Shown here piece by piece: positions 9,055 to 19,615 of a stretch of DNA of 64,000 bases. Position 1 is the first letter of the stretch; the number at the start of each line of letters is the position of its first letter. A program made the translations under genes and the position numbers. The DNA comes from Polyangia bacterium (GTDB taxonomy: Bacteria; Myxococcota_A; Polyangia; Nannocystales; Nannocystaceae), in the NCBI GenBank assembly GCA_030429545.1, contig JAUIFF010000006.1, forward strand, positions 310,001 to 374,000, read 5' to 3'. The notes under the pieces are model-generated. The model did not search any database. It was not told where the DNA came from and saw only the letters and a list, made by a program, of their open reading frames with translations.

Positions 9055-10365
9055 CTACTTGCCTATACAAAACTGACCAAATATCGCATGGAGCACCTCG
9101 GTGCCCACGGGCCCCACATCACTGCGCCCGGTAATCTCATCGAGTCGGCGCCTCACCACATCGATCGAAAAGGCGACCAGCTCCAGGCCCGCGTTGTCCT
9201 GCAGCAGTTGCTTAGCCTCAACCACGGCTTCGAGCGCATCGTGGGCCCGGTCGCGGTGCCTCGCTAACCCGATCCATGGGTCGATGCCATCGCTGGCAAA
9301 CCACCCCTCGAGTTTCGCTAGCAAGCGATCGCAGCCGTGTCCGGTCGATGCACTTACACCTATCCAACGGTCTCGGGTTTGTCCGAGGTCACGCTTGTTT
9401 TCGACACGTAGGACCTCCACTCCCTTGAGGCTCGGCTGGGCCCCATCGGCCTCGGTTGCCGACTCCACCCAAATCACCAAATCGGCGCCGGACATTTGCT
9501 CGTGACTTCGGTCGATCCCCTCGACTTCGATCGCATCGGCTCCGTGGCTGCGGACGCCTGCGGTATCGACGAGGGTTGCCCGGTGCGGGCCGAGTTCCAG
9601 CGTCGCTTCGACATAATCGCGGGTGGTTCCTGGGGTGTTCGATACGATCGATCGACCGCGCCCGATCAGGCGATTGAACAGGGCACTTTTTCCGGCGTTT
9701 GGTGGTCCGGCGAGGACAAACCTCGCACATTCTCGGGCTCGCCTTCCCTGCTCAAAGCGTCGGCCCCAGGCTTTGAGAGTGGTTTCAAACTCGGTGAGCT
9801 CGGCGTGCCATCGCTGCTGGTCGTTGGTATCGACATCCTCGGGAAAATCGAGATTTGCCTCGACCTCGCACAGCAGTTGCCAGACATTGGTTCGCAGTTC
9901 ATCGACGGCACGTCCGAGTTCGCCGGCCACGAGTCGTCGCGCCTGGTGGAGCGCCGCCTGGGTTTGGGCACCGATCAGTGCAGCGATCCCTTCTGCTTGG
10001 TCGAGGCTGAGCTTGCCGTTGGCGAACGCCTGTCGGCTGAACTCGCCTGGCCCGGCAGCCACGGCTCCGTGGGCGAGGATTGCCTCGGTGACCTCGCGGG
10101 TGTTGGCTAAACCTGCATGTACATGTAGTTCGACCACATCCTCGCCGGTAAACGAGGCTGGACCTGGCATCCAGGCCACGAGGGCCTCTTCGGGTGCGCG
10201 GGATTTGAGCGCCAAGCGGGCGAACGTCAGTCGCCTAGGCTTGGGTAGTTTTCCCAGCAGTTCGACCGCGATTGGGCCCGCTTGGGGGCCACTTATACGG
10301 ACAACCGAGACGCCCCCATCGGGTGTCCCGGTTGCGATGCCCACGATCGTGGGGTTGTGGTTCAC
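9055..10365 (-). CDS. mnmE: tRNA modification GTPase MnmE (TrmE)
   Basis: With MnmG, MnmE installs the carboxymethylaminomethyl group on wobble uridine 34. The 436-residue protein has the N-terminal tetrahydrofolate-binding domain, a GTPase domain with G1 (GPPNAGKSALFN) and G2/G3 (NTPGTTRD, VDTAG), and the invariant C-terminal FCIGK. Its start overlaps the jag stop codon (ATGA), placing it last in the rpmH-rnpA-yidD-yidC-jag-mnmE series typical of the replication-origin region. A copy of the dispersed TTGY-N4-RCAA palindrome overlaps the FCIGK codons. Confidence 0.95.
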   Translation of the reverse strand: MNHNPTIVGIATGTPDGGVSVVRISGPQAGPIAVELLGKLPKPRRLTFARLALKSRAPEEALVAWMPGPASFTGEDVVELHVHAGLANTREVTEAILAHGAVAAGPGEFSRQAFANGKLSLDQAEGIAALIGAQTQAALHQARRLVAGELGRAVDELRTNVWQLLCEVEANLDFPEDVDTNDQQRWHAELTEFETTLKAWGRRFEQGRRARECARFVLAGPPNAGKSALFNRLIGRGRSIVSNTPGTTRDYVEATLELGPHRATLVDTAGVRSHGADAIEVEGIDRSHEQMSGADLVIWVESATEADGAQPSLKGVEVLRVENKRDLGQTRDRWIGVSASTGHGCDRLLAKLEGWFASDGIDPWIGLARHRDRAHDALEAVVEAKQLLQDNAGLELVAFSIDVVRRRLDEITGRSDVGPVGTEVLHAIFGQFCIGK

Positions 10366-10868
10366 GCCTCGGCGCGCTTGGGAAAGACGACCACGTGGCG
10401 ATGGCGGCCCTCACCCTCGGACTCGGTCTTGAGACCCATTTCACCGAGTGCCAGGTGGATCACGCGTCGCTCCATCGCACTCATCGGATCGCAGTGATAG
10501 GGGCGACCTGAGTTGCGAACCTTCGAGGCGATTCCGCGGGCCAGCTCGCGCAGGGTTTTCTCGCGGCGGGTTCGGTAGCCACCGACATCCAGGGTAATCC
10601 GCATGCGCTCAAAGCCCTCGGCCTGCAAAACCCGCAGGGTGAGGTATTGCAACGCATCGAGTGTCGCGCCGTGACGGCCGATCAGCAGCCCACCATTTTG
10701 CGGGCTCGTGTTGAGGTCGCAGTGCAACCCATCGGTTTCGATATCAATGTCGACTTCGACCTCGACGCCCAGCAGCCCCAACACCGATTCGAGGAAAGAG
10801 CGGACGACGGGAACGGCCCGGGCGAAGCGATCCTCAGGATCTGCGGATGACGTGTTTTGTTCTGACAT
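10362..10868 (-). CDS. jag: Jag/KhpB RNA-binding protein (KH and R3H domains)
   Basis: This 168-residue protein has a KH domain with GRHGATLDALQYL (the conserved G-x-x-G loop) and a C-terminal R3H domain with RREKTLRELAR and the RHRHVVV strand. It lacks the long N-terminal Jag_N linker of Bacillus. In other bacteria Jag/KhpB (EloR) binds RNA and affects cell elongation. It sits between yidC and mnmE with tight spacing. Confidence 0.9.
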   Translation of the reverse strand: MSEQNTSSADPEDRFARAVPVVRSFLESVLGLLGVEVEVDIDIETDGLHCDLNTSPQNGGLLIGRHGATLDALQYLTLRVLQAEGFERMRITLDVGGYRTRREKTLRELARGIASKVRNSGRPYHCDPMSAMERRVIHLALGEMGLKTESEGEGRHRHVVVFPKRAEA

Positions 10869-10883
10869 GAATCGAACTCGCTT

Positions 10884-12518
10884 TTACTTTGCCGCTGCGG
10901 CGGCCGCTTTTTTGTTGGGCCGCAACTGGATGGCGCTTTGGATCAGCGACAGCAGTACGTTGGCGAAGATATAGACGCCGAGGCCGGACGGCAAGAACAG
11001 CATCATGAATGTGAACATGACCGGCATCATCCACATCATCATCTTGGCCTGCTGATTGTCGCCGACCGACGGCTGCAACCTGGTTTGCAGGAACATCAGG
11101 GCGCCCATTGCCAGCGGCAAGATGTAGTAGGGATCCTGCTTGGTGAGGTCGGGAAGCCACAAAAACGGCACCCGGTAGAGCTCGACCGCGGTTGCCAGCA
11201 TCGCGTACAGGGCGAACCAGATCGGCATTTGCAGGAGCAACGGCAAGCAGCCGGCGAGTGGGCTCACACCCTCGCGGGCGAACAACGCCTGCATCTCCTG
11301 CCCCTGGCGCATCCGGTCGTCTGCGTACTTCTCTTTGATCTCCTGCATCTGCGGCTGGATTTCTTTCATCCGCCGCATCGACCGCATCTGCTTGAGCGTC
11401 AGCGGGAGCATGACCAACTTCACCACCACGGTGAGCATGAGAATCGCCACACCCCAGATACCGGTGAGGCTATAGAACCACCGGAGCAGTCGGAGCATTT
11501 GCTTGCCCAGCCCGGAGCTCAGGCTGCCAAACCAGCCCCAGTCGATCGCCCGCTCGAGGCCGACGCCCGGAACCGTCTGATAGTTCTCGAGGTACGAAAG
11601 TTCTTTGACACCAAAGTAGAGGCCAAATTCGTAGACCCGCGACTCGCCCGGCTCGAGTTCGACATCCTTGCCGCGCAATGAGCCGATCAACATCGAAGCG
11701 TCGTCGCTCGACTCGATCTCGCAAACCCGCATGGCCTTTTCGGGGACGATTGCCGCGAGGAAGTACTTGCTGTCGACGCCCATCCATTGGATCCCACCGC
11801 GGGTGCGTTGGGGACCCTCTTCGACATCGTCAAGCTCGACCTCTTCGACGTCGTCACCGGTTGCACACAACCCGCGGTGAATGTCGTATTGGCTTTTTTC
11901 TTGGGGCTCGGCCAGACGATTGATGATGCCGAGTTGATGGACCTGGGGTTTCCCCGAACGGTTGATAACCTTGACCCGTAGGCGACCCTCATAACCGTCG
12001 CCGAGTTCGAGGTCGCGGATGATCTCAACATCGTCGGACACGTAGCTCAGCTTGAAACGATTGGGCTTATCGCTGTCGATAACTTCCCAGTTGGCGCGCC
12101 GGGACACGCGAAAGTCACTGCGTTCGCCAAACGTCAGCTCGAGGGTCGAGACCCCATCGAGACCGTAGATATCGAGGCCGTTGCCGGCCTCATCCAAAAA
12201 CTGCTTGCTCAGCATCGAGGCCGAGCGCAGCATCCCGCTGGCGTTTGTCACCTCGAGCGCGAGGATGTCGTTTTTCAGCACGCGGCTTTGGGCCTCGGGC
12301 CCGGCCGGCTCGCCTGCGTCGGTCCGGTCTTCGCGTTCGTCGGCACCGGACGGTGAGTCGTCACCATCATCTGCCTCGTCGTCGTCTCCGCGGTCGGTGA
12401 CTTCGATGTCGTCAGAATCCTGGGGAGCCTTTTGAGGTTTGGGCGTAATCATGTCGAAAACGGCCCAAATCAGGACACACAAAATGATCGCTAGAAGCGT
12501 ACGGCGCTGGACATCCAC
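10884..12518 (-). CDS. yidC: Membrane protein insertase YidC
   Basis: This 544-residue protein has the Gram-negative layout: an N-terminal membrane anchor, an Asp/Glu-rich linker of about 50 residues, a large periplasmic beta domain, and a conserved C-terminal membrane region. That region contains the cytoplasmic MRRMKEIQPQMQEIKEKYADD coiled hairpin and the LAGCLPLLLQMPIWFALY segment. It inserts and folds inner-membrane proteins alone or with Sec. Neighbours yidD, rnpA and rpmH are in standard order. The very acidic linker is longer than in enterobacteria. Confidence 0.95.
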   Translation of the reverse strand: MDVQRRTLLAIILCVLIWAVFDMITPKPQKAPQDSDDIEVTDRGDDDEADDGDDSPSGADEREDRTDAGEPAGPEAQSRVLKNDILALEVTNASGMLRSASMLSKQFLDEAGNGLDIYGLDGVSTLELTFGERSDFRVSRRANWEVIDSDKPNRFKLSYVSDDVEIIRDLELGDGYEGRLRVKVINRSGKPQVHQLGIINRLAEPQEKSQYDIHRGLCATGDDVEEVELDDVEEGPQRTRGGIQWMGVDSKYFLAAIVPEKAMRVCEIESSDDASMLIGSLRGKDVELEPGESRVYEFGLYFGVKELSYLENYQTVPGVGLERAIDWGWFGSLSSGLGKQMLRLLRWFYSLTGIWGVAILMLTVVVKLVMLPLTLKQMRSMRRMKEIQPQMQEIKEKYADDRMRQGQEMQALFAREGVSPLAGCLPLLLQMPIWFALYAMLATAVELYRVPFLWLPDLTKQDPYYILPLAMGALMFLQTRLQPSVGDNQQAKMMMWMMPVMFTFMMLFLPSGLGVYIFANVLLSLIQSAIQLRPNKKAAAAAAK

Positions 12519-12692
12519 GGTTAGATGACCTCCAAATTGGCGGTGTGCCGGCCCCTGGTGATGGACCGGCGAGTTGCGGAACTTGCATCAGCAACAAAAT
12601 GGGGAACCACACCCGAGGCACCCATCTGGTAGGCGAAAGCTCGGGGCCGGTATTCCTGTGTTTTATGCATATGCAATCCAAGCAGCGGACAG

Positions 12693-12953
12693 CTATCCGG
12701 GCTGGTGCTGCGAACAATCGTGCTTGGGACCTGGCCCGAGCTTTGGCGGCGGATGGTCAACTCCGCCGGGGTTCCACGGGTGGCAACGACAAAGCCGGCC
12801 AATCGTCAGCCGGCTGCCTCGCCAAAATCCGTGCACCTGGTAGCACTGCATCGCGTAACGCGAACAACTGGGGTAAAACCGGCAACTCGGACCGAGCAAC
12901 GGCGAAATCAACACCTGGTAAAGGCGGATACATGCGATCGCCAAGTGTTTCAT
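12693..12953 (-). CDS. yidD: Membrane protein insertion efficiency factor YidD
   Basis: The 86-residue protein contains the family core YQVLISPLLGPSCRFYPSCSRYA and ends with HPWNPGGVDHPP. The start is the ATG that overlaps the rnpA stop codon (ATGA). YidD is a small membrane-associated helper of YidC. The 174-base gap down to yidC holds no gene, only two copies or near-copies of the dispersed palindrome (12583-12594 and 12664-12675). Confidence 0.93.
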   Translation of the reverse strand: MKHLAIACIRLYQVLISPLLGPSCRFYPSCSRYAMQCYQVHGFWRGSRLTIGRLCRCHPWNPGGVDHPPPKLGPGPKHDCSQHQPG

Positions 12954-13342
12954 CGCCGGCGGTCTCCGAGCTTTCGGCTCACAACGTGCATACCCGATAG
13001 TACGTCTGAAAAAACGACTTCTGTCGCACCCCGCTTGGCGATCCAAACCATGTCCCAACCCGGTGGAAAGTCGCTGCGACGGCGGCGAAATGCTTCTCGG
13101 ACAAGACGTTTGATGCGGTTGCGGCGGACGGCATTGCCGACCTTTCGTGTGACTGTGACCCCGATCCGTGTCGGTGCAAGTTCGTCGCCACGTGTGCCAT
13201 CTCCCGAATTAGCTTGCGACCGCCGACGGGTCGCAAACACCAAAAAGTGTCGGGTATGGACTCGGGTACCGCGTCCTTGGACACGGAGAAACTCGGGACG
13301 GCGCCGGATCCGACAGTAACGCGGGAAGCCTTCGGGTTTCAC
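12950..13342 (-). CDS. rnpA: Ribonuclease P protein component
   Basis: This is the basic 130-residue protein subunit of RNase P, which helps the RNA subunit remove 5' leaders from pre-tRNA. The RNR signature is visible as [14 protein letters not shown], and the central strand [12 protein letters not shown] is typical. It overlaps both rpmH upstream and yidD downstream by four bases, so the three are translationally coupled. The protein has a modest insertion ([13 protein letters not shown]) before the GVTV strand. Confidence 0.95.
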   Translation of the reverse strand: MKPEGFPRYCRIRRRPEFLRVQGRGTRVHTRHFLVFATRRRSQANSGDGTRGDELAPTRIGVTVTRKVGNAVRRNRIKRLVREAFRRRRSDFPPGWDMVWIAKRGATEVVFSDVLSGMHVVSRKLGDRRR

Positions 13343-13491
13343 TTACCGCCGACGCTGACGCTCAGCCGCTTGCGCCCACGGCGACGACGCGCCTTGAGAA
13401 CTTTGCGACCGTTGCGAGTCGACATCCGTGCGCGGAAACCGTGGGTACGGGACCGGCTCAAATTATGCGGTTGATAGGTACGCTTGGTCAT
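13339..13491 (-). CDS. rpmH: 50S ribosomal protein L34
   Basis: The 50-residue sequence [19 protein letters not shown] continues into the Arg/Lys-rich [18 protein letters not shown] end of L34. The start with MTKRTYQP fixes the gene; a 35-codon upstream extension of the frame is not coding. A GGAGCTC ribosome-binding site lies just before the ATG. It leads the minus-strand operon that faces away from dnaN. Confidence 0.96.
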   Translation of the reverse strand: MTKRTYQPHNLSRSRTHGFRARMSTRNGRKVLKARRRRGRKRLSVSVGGK

Positions 13492-13941
13492 GGGAGCTCC
13501 TGTACATCCAGCCGAGGTTTTTGACGCACGATGCGCCCAAACGACCGGCAGTCGGCCCGGATCGATAACAGCGGTGTAACCACCTGTCAAACACATGTGG
13601 CGCGGATGGACTCACAAATTTCGGTGGGCGAGGCTATCCACAGATCGGGGAAAAGACCTGTGCACGAACGGGCAAAAACAACCCTCAAGTCCCCAAAAAC
13701 GCGCGTGCTATGCGCCAATGTGCGCAAGCCCGGATTTATCCCCGGGGTGGGTCAATTGCGCTCCACCAAGAAACAAGATTGATATCAAACAATTGGGACA
13801 CTTGGGCACATTTTCACAGGACCGATCAAGAAGACGAGATTTAAAAATTTAATGATTAACAACTTCACCTCAACGCCCGGCCATTTGCCCGGGTGCGCTT
13901 TGCAGCCGGTTCAGGTACAGTGCGCGCGCCCTAGGTCGCCC
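13492..13941. other. Candidate replication origin or divergent promoter region
   Basis: This 450-base gap separates rpmH from dnaN, the position normally filled by dnaA and oriC; no dnaA reading frame is present. It holds one near-perfect DnaA box (CTATCCACA, 13634-13642), a weaker one (TTATCCCCG, 13736-13744), and an AT-rich stretch from about 13775 to 13862 that could unwind. Only two boxes is few for an origin, so it may simply be the divergent promoter region. Strand-specific GC skew would help decide. Confidence 0.4.
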
Positions 13942-15042
13942 ATGGAATTCGAGATCGAACAACCCAAATTCTCCTCGGCCCTCGCACTTGCTCAAACAGT
14001 TGCCGACAAACGCGGCACCATGCCCGTGCTCGCCAACGTCCTGATCCGTGCGGATGCATCCGGGCAGGTGATCTGCAGCTCGACCGACATGATGATTTCG
14101 CTGACCGAGACCATCCCGGCCGAAGTCAAGAAAGCTGGCTCACTATCGCTCGGAGTCCATCACCTCTACGGGATTGTGCGCACGCTTTCGAACCGAGCGA
14201 TCACCATGCAAGGGCTCGACAATCACTGGGCCAGGCTCGCGGTCGGACGCAGCGAGTTCAAGCTCATGGGCATGGCAGAGCTCGATTTTCCGGAGCTGCC
14301 GAAAACCGAGGGGCACACCTTCACCAAGATTCCCAGCCACCAGCTTGTCGACCTTATCCAAAAGACACAATTCAGCGTCTCGACCGATGAGGCACGGGTC
14401 AATCTCAACGGCGTCTTGTTTGAGTCTGACGGCACCTACGCGACCATGGTCTCGACCGACGGCCACCGGCTAACCAAGCTCACGGTGCCGTTTGCAGGTC
14501 CGAAGTTGGAACGCGGGATCATCATTCCACGCAAGGGGATGATCGAGATCAAACGCGTGCTCGACCGGGTCGAAGGCGATGTCGAGCTCGCGGTGGGGTC
14601 AGACCACCTGTTTATTCGCGCCGATCGGCTCACGCTCTCGGTCAAGCTCAACAACGTGACCTTTCCGCCCTATCAGCAGGTCATTCCCAAGGAGCACCAA
14701 CGCCAGGCCACTGCCCTGCGCGAGGAGCTGATCAACGCGCTCAAAACCGCCGCCGTGATGGCCCCCGAGAAAACCGCGACTGTCCGTGTTCAGCTCGAGG
14801 AAAACAACCTCAAGCTCACCGCGGACAATCCGGACCTAGGGGTTGCCCACCAGGAGGTCGAAGTCGACTTCCAAGGCAAGGGTCTCACGGCGGGGTTTAA
14901 TGCTCGCTATTTGATTGAGGTGCTCGAAGCCATCGACTCGGCGCAGGTTCACCTGCAGTTCCAAGGCGAGCTCGACCCCTGTGTCATCCGCCCGGTCGAC
15001 GGTCTCGACTACCTCGGTGTTGTCATGCCGATGCGGATCTGA
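13942..15042 (+). CDS. dnaN: DNA polymerase III beta subunit (sliding clamp)
   Basis: The 366-residue protein has the usual clamp length and begins MEFEIEQPKFSSALALAQ. The GTMPVLANVLI stretch and the C-terminal VMPMRI, typical of DnaN, are present. The clamp encircles DNA and tethers the polymerase. An in-frame extension upstream to 13852 is rejected because family starts lie at the chosen ATG. It is followed by recF and gyrB in the conserved order. A palindrome copy (15052-15063) lies 10 bases past the stop. Confidence 0.97.
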   Translation: MEFEIEQPKFSSALALAQTVADKRGTMPVLANVLIRADASGQVICSSTDMMISLTETIPAEVKKAGSLSLGVHHLYGIVRTLSNRAITMQGLDNHWARLAVGRSEFKLMGMAELDFPELPKTEGHTFTKIPSHQLVDLIQKTQFSVSTDEARVNLNGVLFESDGTYATMVSTDGHRLTKLTVPFAGPKLERGIIIPRKGMIEIKRVLDRVEGDVELAVGSDHLFIRADRLTLSVKLNNVTFPPYQQVIPKEHQRQATALREELINALKTAAVMAPEKTATVRVQLEENNLKLTADNPDLGVAHQEVEVDFQGKGLTAGFNARYLIEVLEAIDSAQVHLQFQGELDPCVIRPVDGLDYLGVVMPMRI

Positions 15043-15051
15043 GCGTAACGT

Positions 15052-15063
15052 TTGCATACGCAA
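15052..15063. repeat. Copy of dispersed palindrome: TTGC ATAC GCAA
   Basis: Intergenic copy 10 bases after dnaN. It is purely alternating pyrimidine-purine across TGCATACGCA. Confidence 0.6.
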
Positions 15064-15122
15064 CAAGTGCTGTTTAACATCCACGGGTGCCCGGTCGTTT
15101 CCCGGGCAGTCAGGCTCATTCG

Positions 15123-16277
15123 GTGAGGCTTTCCCAGCTCGAACTGCGAAATTTCCGGAACCTCCGCGAAGTTCAGCTGACCTTTGGACCAGGGCTTACA
15201 GTTCTGTTTGGGCACAACGGTGCCGGTAAAACCAATATTCTCGAAGCCCTTTATTTTACCAGTACCCTGCGGTCCTTTCGCTGTTCCGAACTCGGGCCGC
15301 TGGTGCTGCGGGGTGCTCGTCAGGCCGCGGTAACCGTAACCGGGCGCGACCTTCAGCTCGGCCTCGACAGCAAGCTGCATGTGCAAATAAATCGCGGCGA
15401 ACGGTCGACCCGCAGGCTCGCCCAGGCCGATGGTAAAACCGTGCGTTCAGCGGTCGATTTTTATGGCCGCCTACGAACAATTGTATTTACACCGGAAGAC
15501 CTGACGATCCTGCGTGGCTCCCCCGGTGATCGGCGAAAGTTCATCGACCGCGCCCTGTTTGCCCGCGAGCGGATCCACATCAGCGATATCCAAGCCTACG
15601 AAAAACTCGTGCGTTCGCGTAACCACGTGTTGCGCGATGATTTTGGTGGGCGAACGCCCGCGAACCGTGAGCAGTTGCTCGACACCTACGAGCAGGGCCT
15701 CGCCGAGGTCGGGGCCCGGATCTGGACCCGTCGGGTCGACTTTATTTCGGCGATACGCAACGGGTTTCAAACGACCTATCGGCAGATTTCCGGGGGAAAG
15801 ACGGCGGCCGAGGTCCGCTACAAATCGGGGCTCGGCAGCGTCGGTGCGGACCAACGCGAGGCGGCCCTGCGCAAGACCCTACGCGAGCGTCGCAGCGAGG
15901 ACTTTCGCCGCGGTCGAACCACGACCGGACCCCATCGCGACGACCTCGAAGTCCTGCTCGATGACCAAATTGCCGGGACATTTGCCTCCCAGGGTCAGTC
16001 ACGCGCCCTGATGTTGAGCCTCAAACTCGCCGAGCTACAAATCAGCCAAAACCCGGCTGGGCAGGCCCCGATTTTGTTGCTCGACGATGTCTCGAGCGAG
16101 CTCGACCCGCAGCGTTCACGTCAACTTTTTGAGGCATTACAGGGCTTGGTGCATCAGTGCGTTGTCACCACCACAGCCCCGCACTTCATCCCGTTGCCGG
16201 CGACTTGGGCTGCCCATCACTTCGAGATAAGCGACGGTTCTGTGCGTAAAGTTTCGATCGGCGATAACCCCAAATAA
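15123..16277 (+). CDS. recF: DNA replication and repair ATPase RecF
   Basis: RecF loads at single-strand gaps with RecO and RecR to help RecA. This protein starts at a GTG giving RLSQLELRNFRNL, the family's usual N-terminus. It has Walker A (GHNGAGKTN), the signature region SQGQSRAL and Walker B (ILLLDDVSSELD). Its length of 384 residues is normal. The frame is open further upstream to 15087, but that extension does not resemble RecF. Confidence 0.95.
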   Translation: MRLSQLELRNFRNLREVQLTFGPGLTVLFGHNGAGKTNILEALYFTSTLRSFRCSELGPLVLRGARQAAVTVTGRDLQLGLDSKLHVQINRGERSTRRLAQADGKTVRSAVDFYGRLRTIVFTPEDLTILRGSPGDRRKFIDRALFARERIHISDIQAYEKLVRSRNHVLRDDFGGRTPANREQLLDTYEQGLAEVGARIWTRRVDFISAIRNGFQTTYRQISGGKTAAEVRYKSGLGSVGADQREAALRKTLRERRSEDFRRGRTTTGPHRDDLEVLLDDQIAGTFASQGQSRALMLSLKLAELQISQNPAGQAPILLLDDVSSELDPQRSRQLFEALQGLVHQCVVTTTAPHFIPLPATWAAHHFEISDGSVRKVSIGDNPK

Positions 16278-16375
16278 ACCCCTCAAACCGGCGTTTTTTA
16301 GCTGATCTGTGCTTGGCCGCGATCCCCTGCGCATGCTACTATTGCGCGCCAAAAATCGGGTTTCCTTAGACCTGA

Positions 16376-18883
<2,508 letters not shown>

Positions 18884-18907
18884 ATTTAGGCCGGGGGGCA
18901 AACTACC

Positions 18908-18942
18908 AAAAACCGCGACTGGGGATCCCGGCCGCGGTTTTT
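18908..18942. terminator. Bidirectional terminator between gyrB and the DUF3347 gene
   Basis: AAAAACCGCG pairs with the CGCGGTTTTT arm around a 15-base loop, giving T tracts on both strands between convergent genes. Confidence 0.75.
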
Positions 18943-18990
18943 GTGTGCCTACAACAAATCGAAACTACCTGGCCTTATTTCGTGACCGTA

Positions 18991-19500
18991 TTACGGGGCC
19001 TTATCCCACGGGACATGGTCACCGCAGTGCAGCATCATTTTGCCGTGGTAGGGGTTGATGAGCTCACCCTTGGCCTGCACCCAATAGGCACCCTTGTTGT
19101 TGAACGCCATTGGGCAAAAGGCGACTTCGTAACCCTTTTGCAGCTCCGGGTTGCCCTTGAGATAGGCGATGAGCCCCATGCTCATTTTTTGAAAACCCGC
19201 CCGCGCAGTCGCGATGTCCTTGGCCGCAGCCCGACCCGCGCCCTGGGTGATTTGGTCGACGCCGGGCTGACTTTGTAGCGGCTCGGCGGCGGCGATGACT
19301 TGGGCAGCGAGTTTGGGCAGGTCGTCGACCTTGTCATCGGCGAGCAAGGTTTGAATCGCGAGGTACTGATCGACCAAACTGCCGGTACTCGCTGGTGCTT
19401 GCTTGGCCTGACCACTCGAATCCTTGGCCGGAGCAGCTTTTTGGTTACCCGAGCAGGCGAGTACCAAGATCGAGACGATTGCCAAACAATAGTGCTTCAC
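18991..19500 (-). CDS. DUF3347-like lipoprotein
   Basis: The protein starts at a GTG giving MKHYCLAIVSILVLACSGNQ, a lipoprotein signal with lipobox LVLAC. The mature part has YLAIQTLLADDK near the N-terminus and ends with AFCPMAFNNKGAYW and NPYHGKMMLHCG. This matches the DUF3347 family, also found as a C-terminal domain in some CusB-like metal-efflux adaptors. The Cys, Met and His residues in this end suggest metal binding, but no efflux genes are adjacent. Role unknown; family call moderately sure. Confidence 0.75.
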   Translation of the reverse strand: MKHYCLAIVSILVLACSGNQKAAPAKDSSGQAKQAPASTGSLVDQYLAIQTLLADDKVDDLPKLAAQVIAAAEPLQSQPGVDQITQGAGRAAAKDIATARAGFQKMSMGLIAYLKGNPELQKGYEVAFCPMAFNNKGAYWVQAKGELINPYHGKMMLHCGDHVPWDKAP

Positions 19501-19615
19501 AACCCCCGCAGCATACCTGAGTTCCACGGGCCGAATCCACCACACGTTTGCCCAGTCGTGGTCGACAACAGGCCCACCGGCAAGCTCCCGTGCGGTACAG
19601 TGCGGCGCGTCAGCC

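Noticed and set aside
13852-13941. N-terminal extension of DnaN
   Set aside because: The 30 added residues are not conserved and the ATG at 13942 gives the standard clamp start and length.
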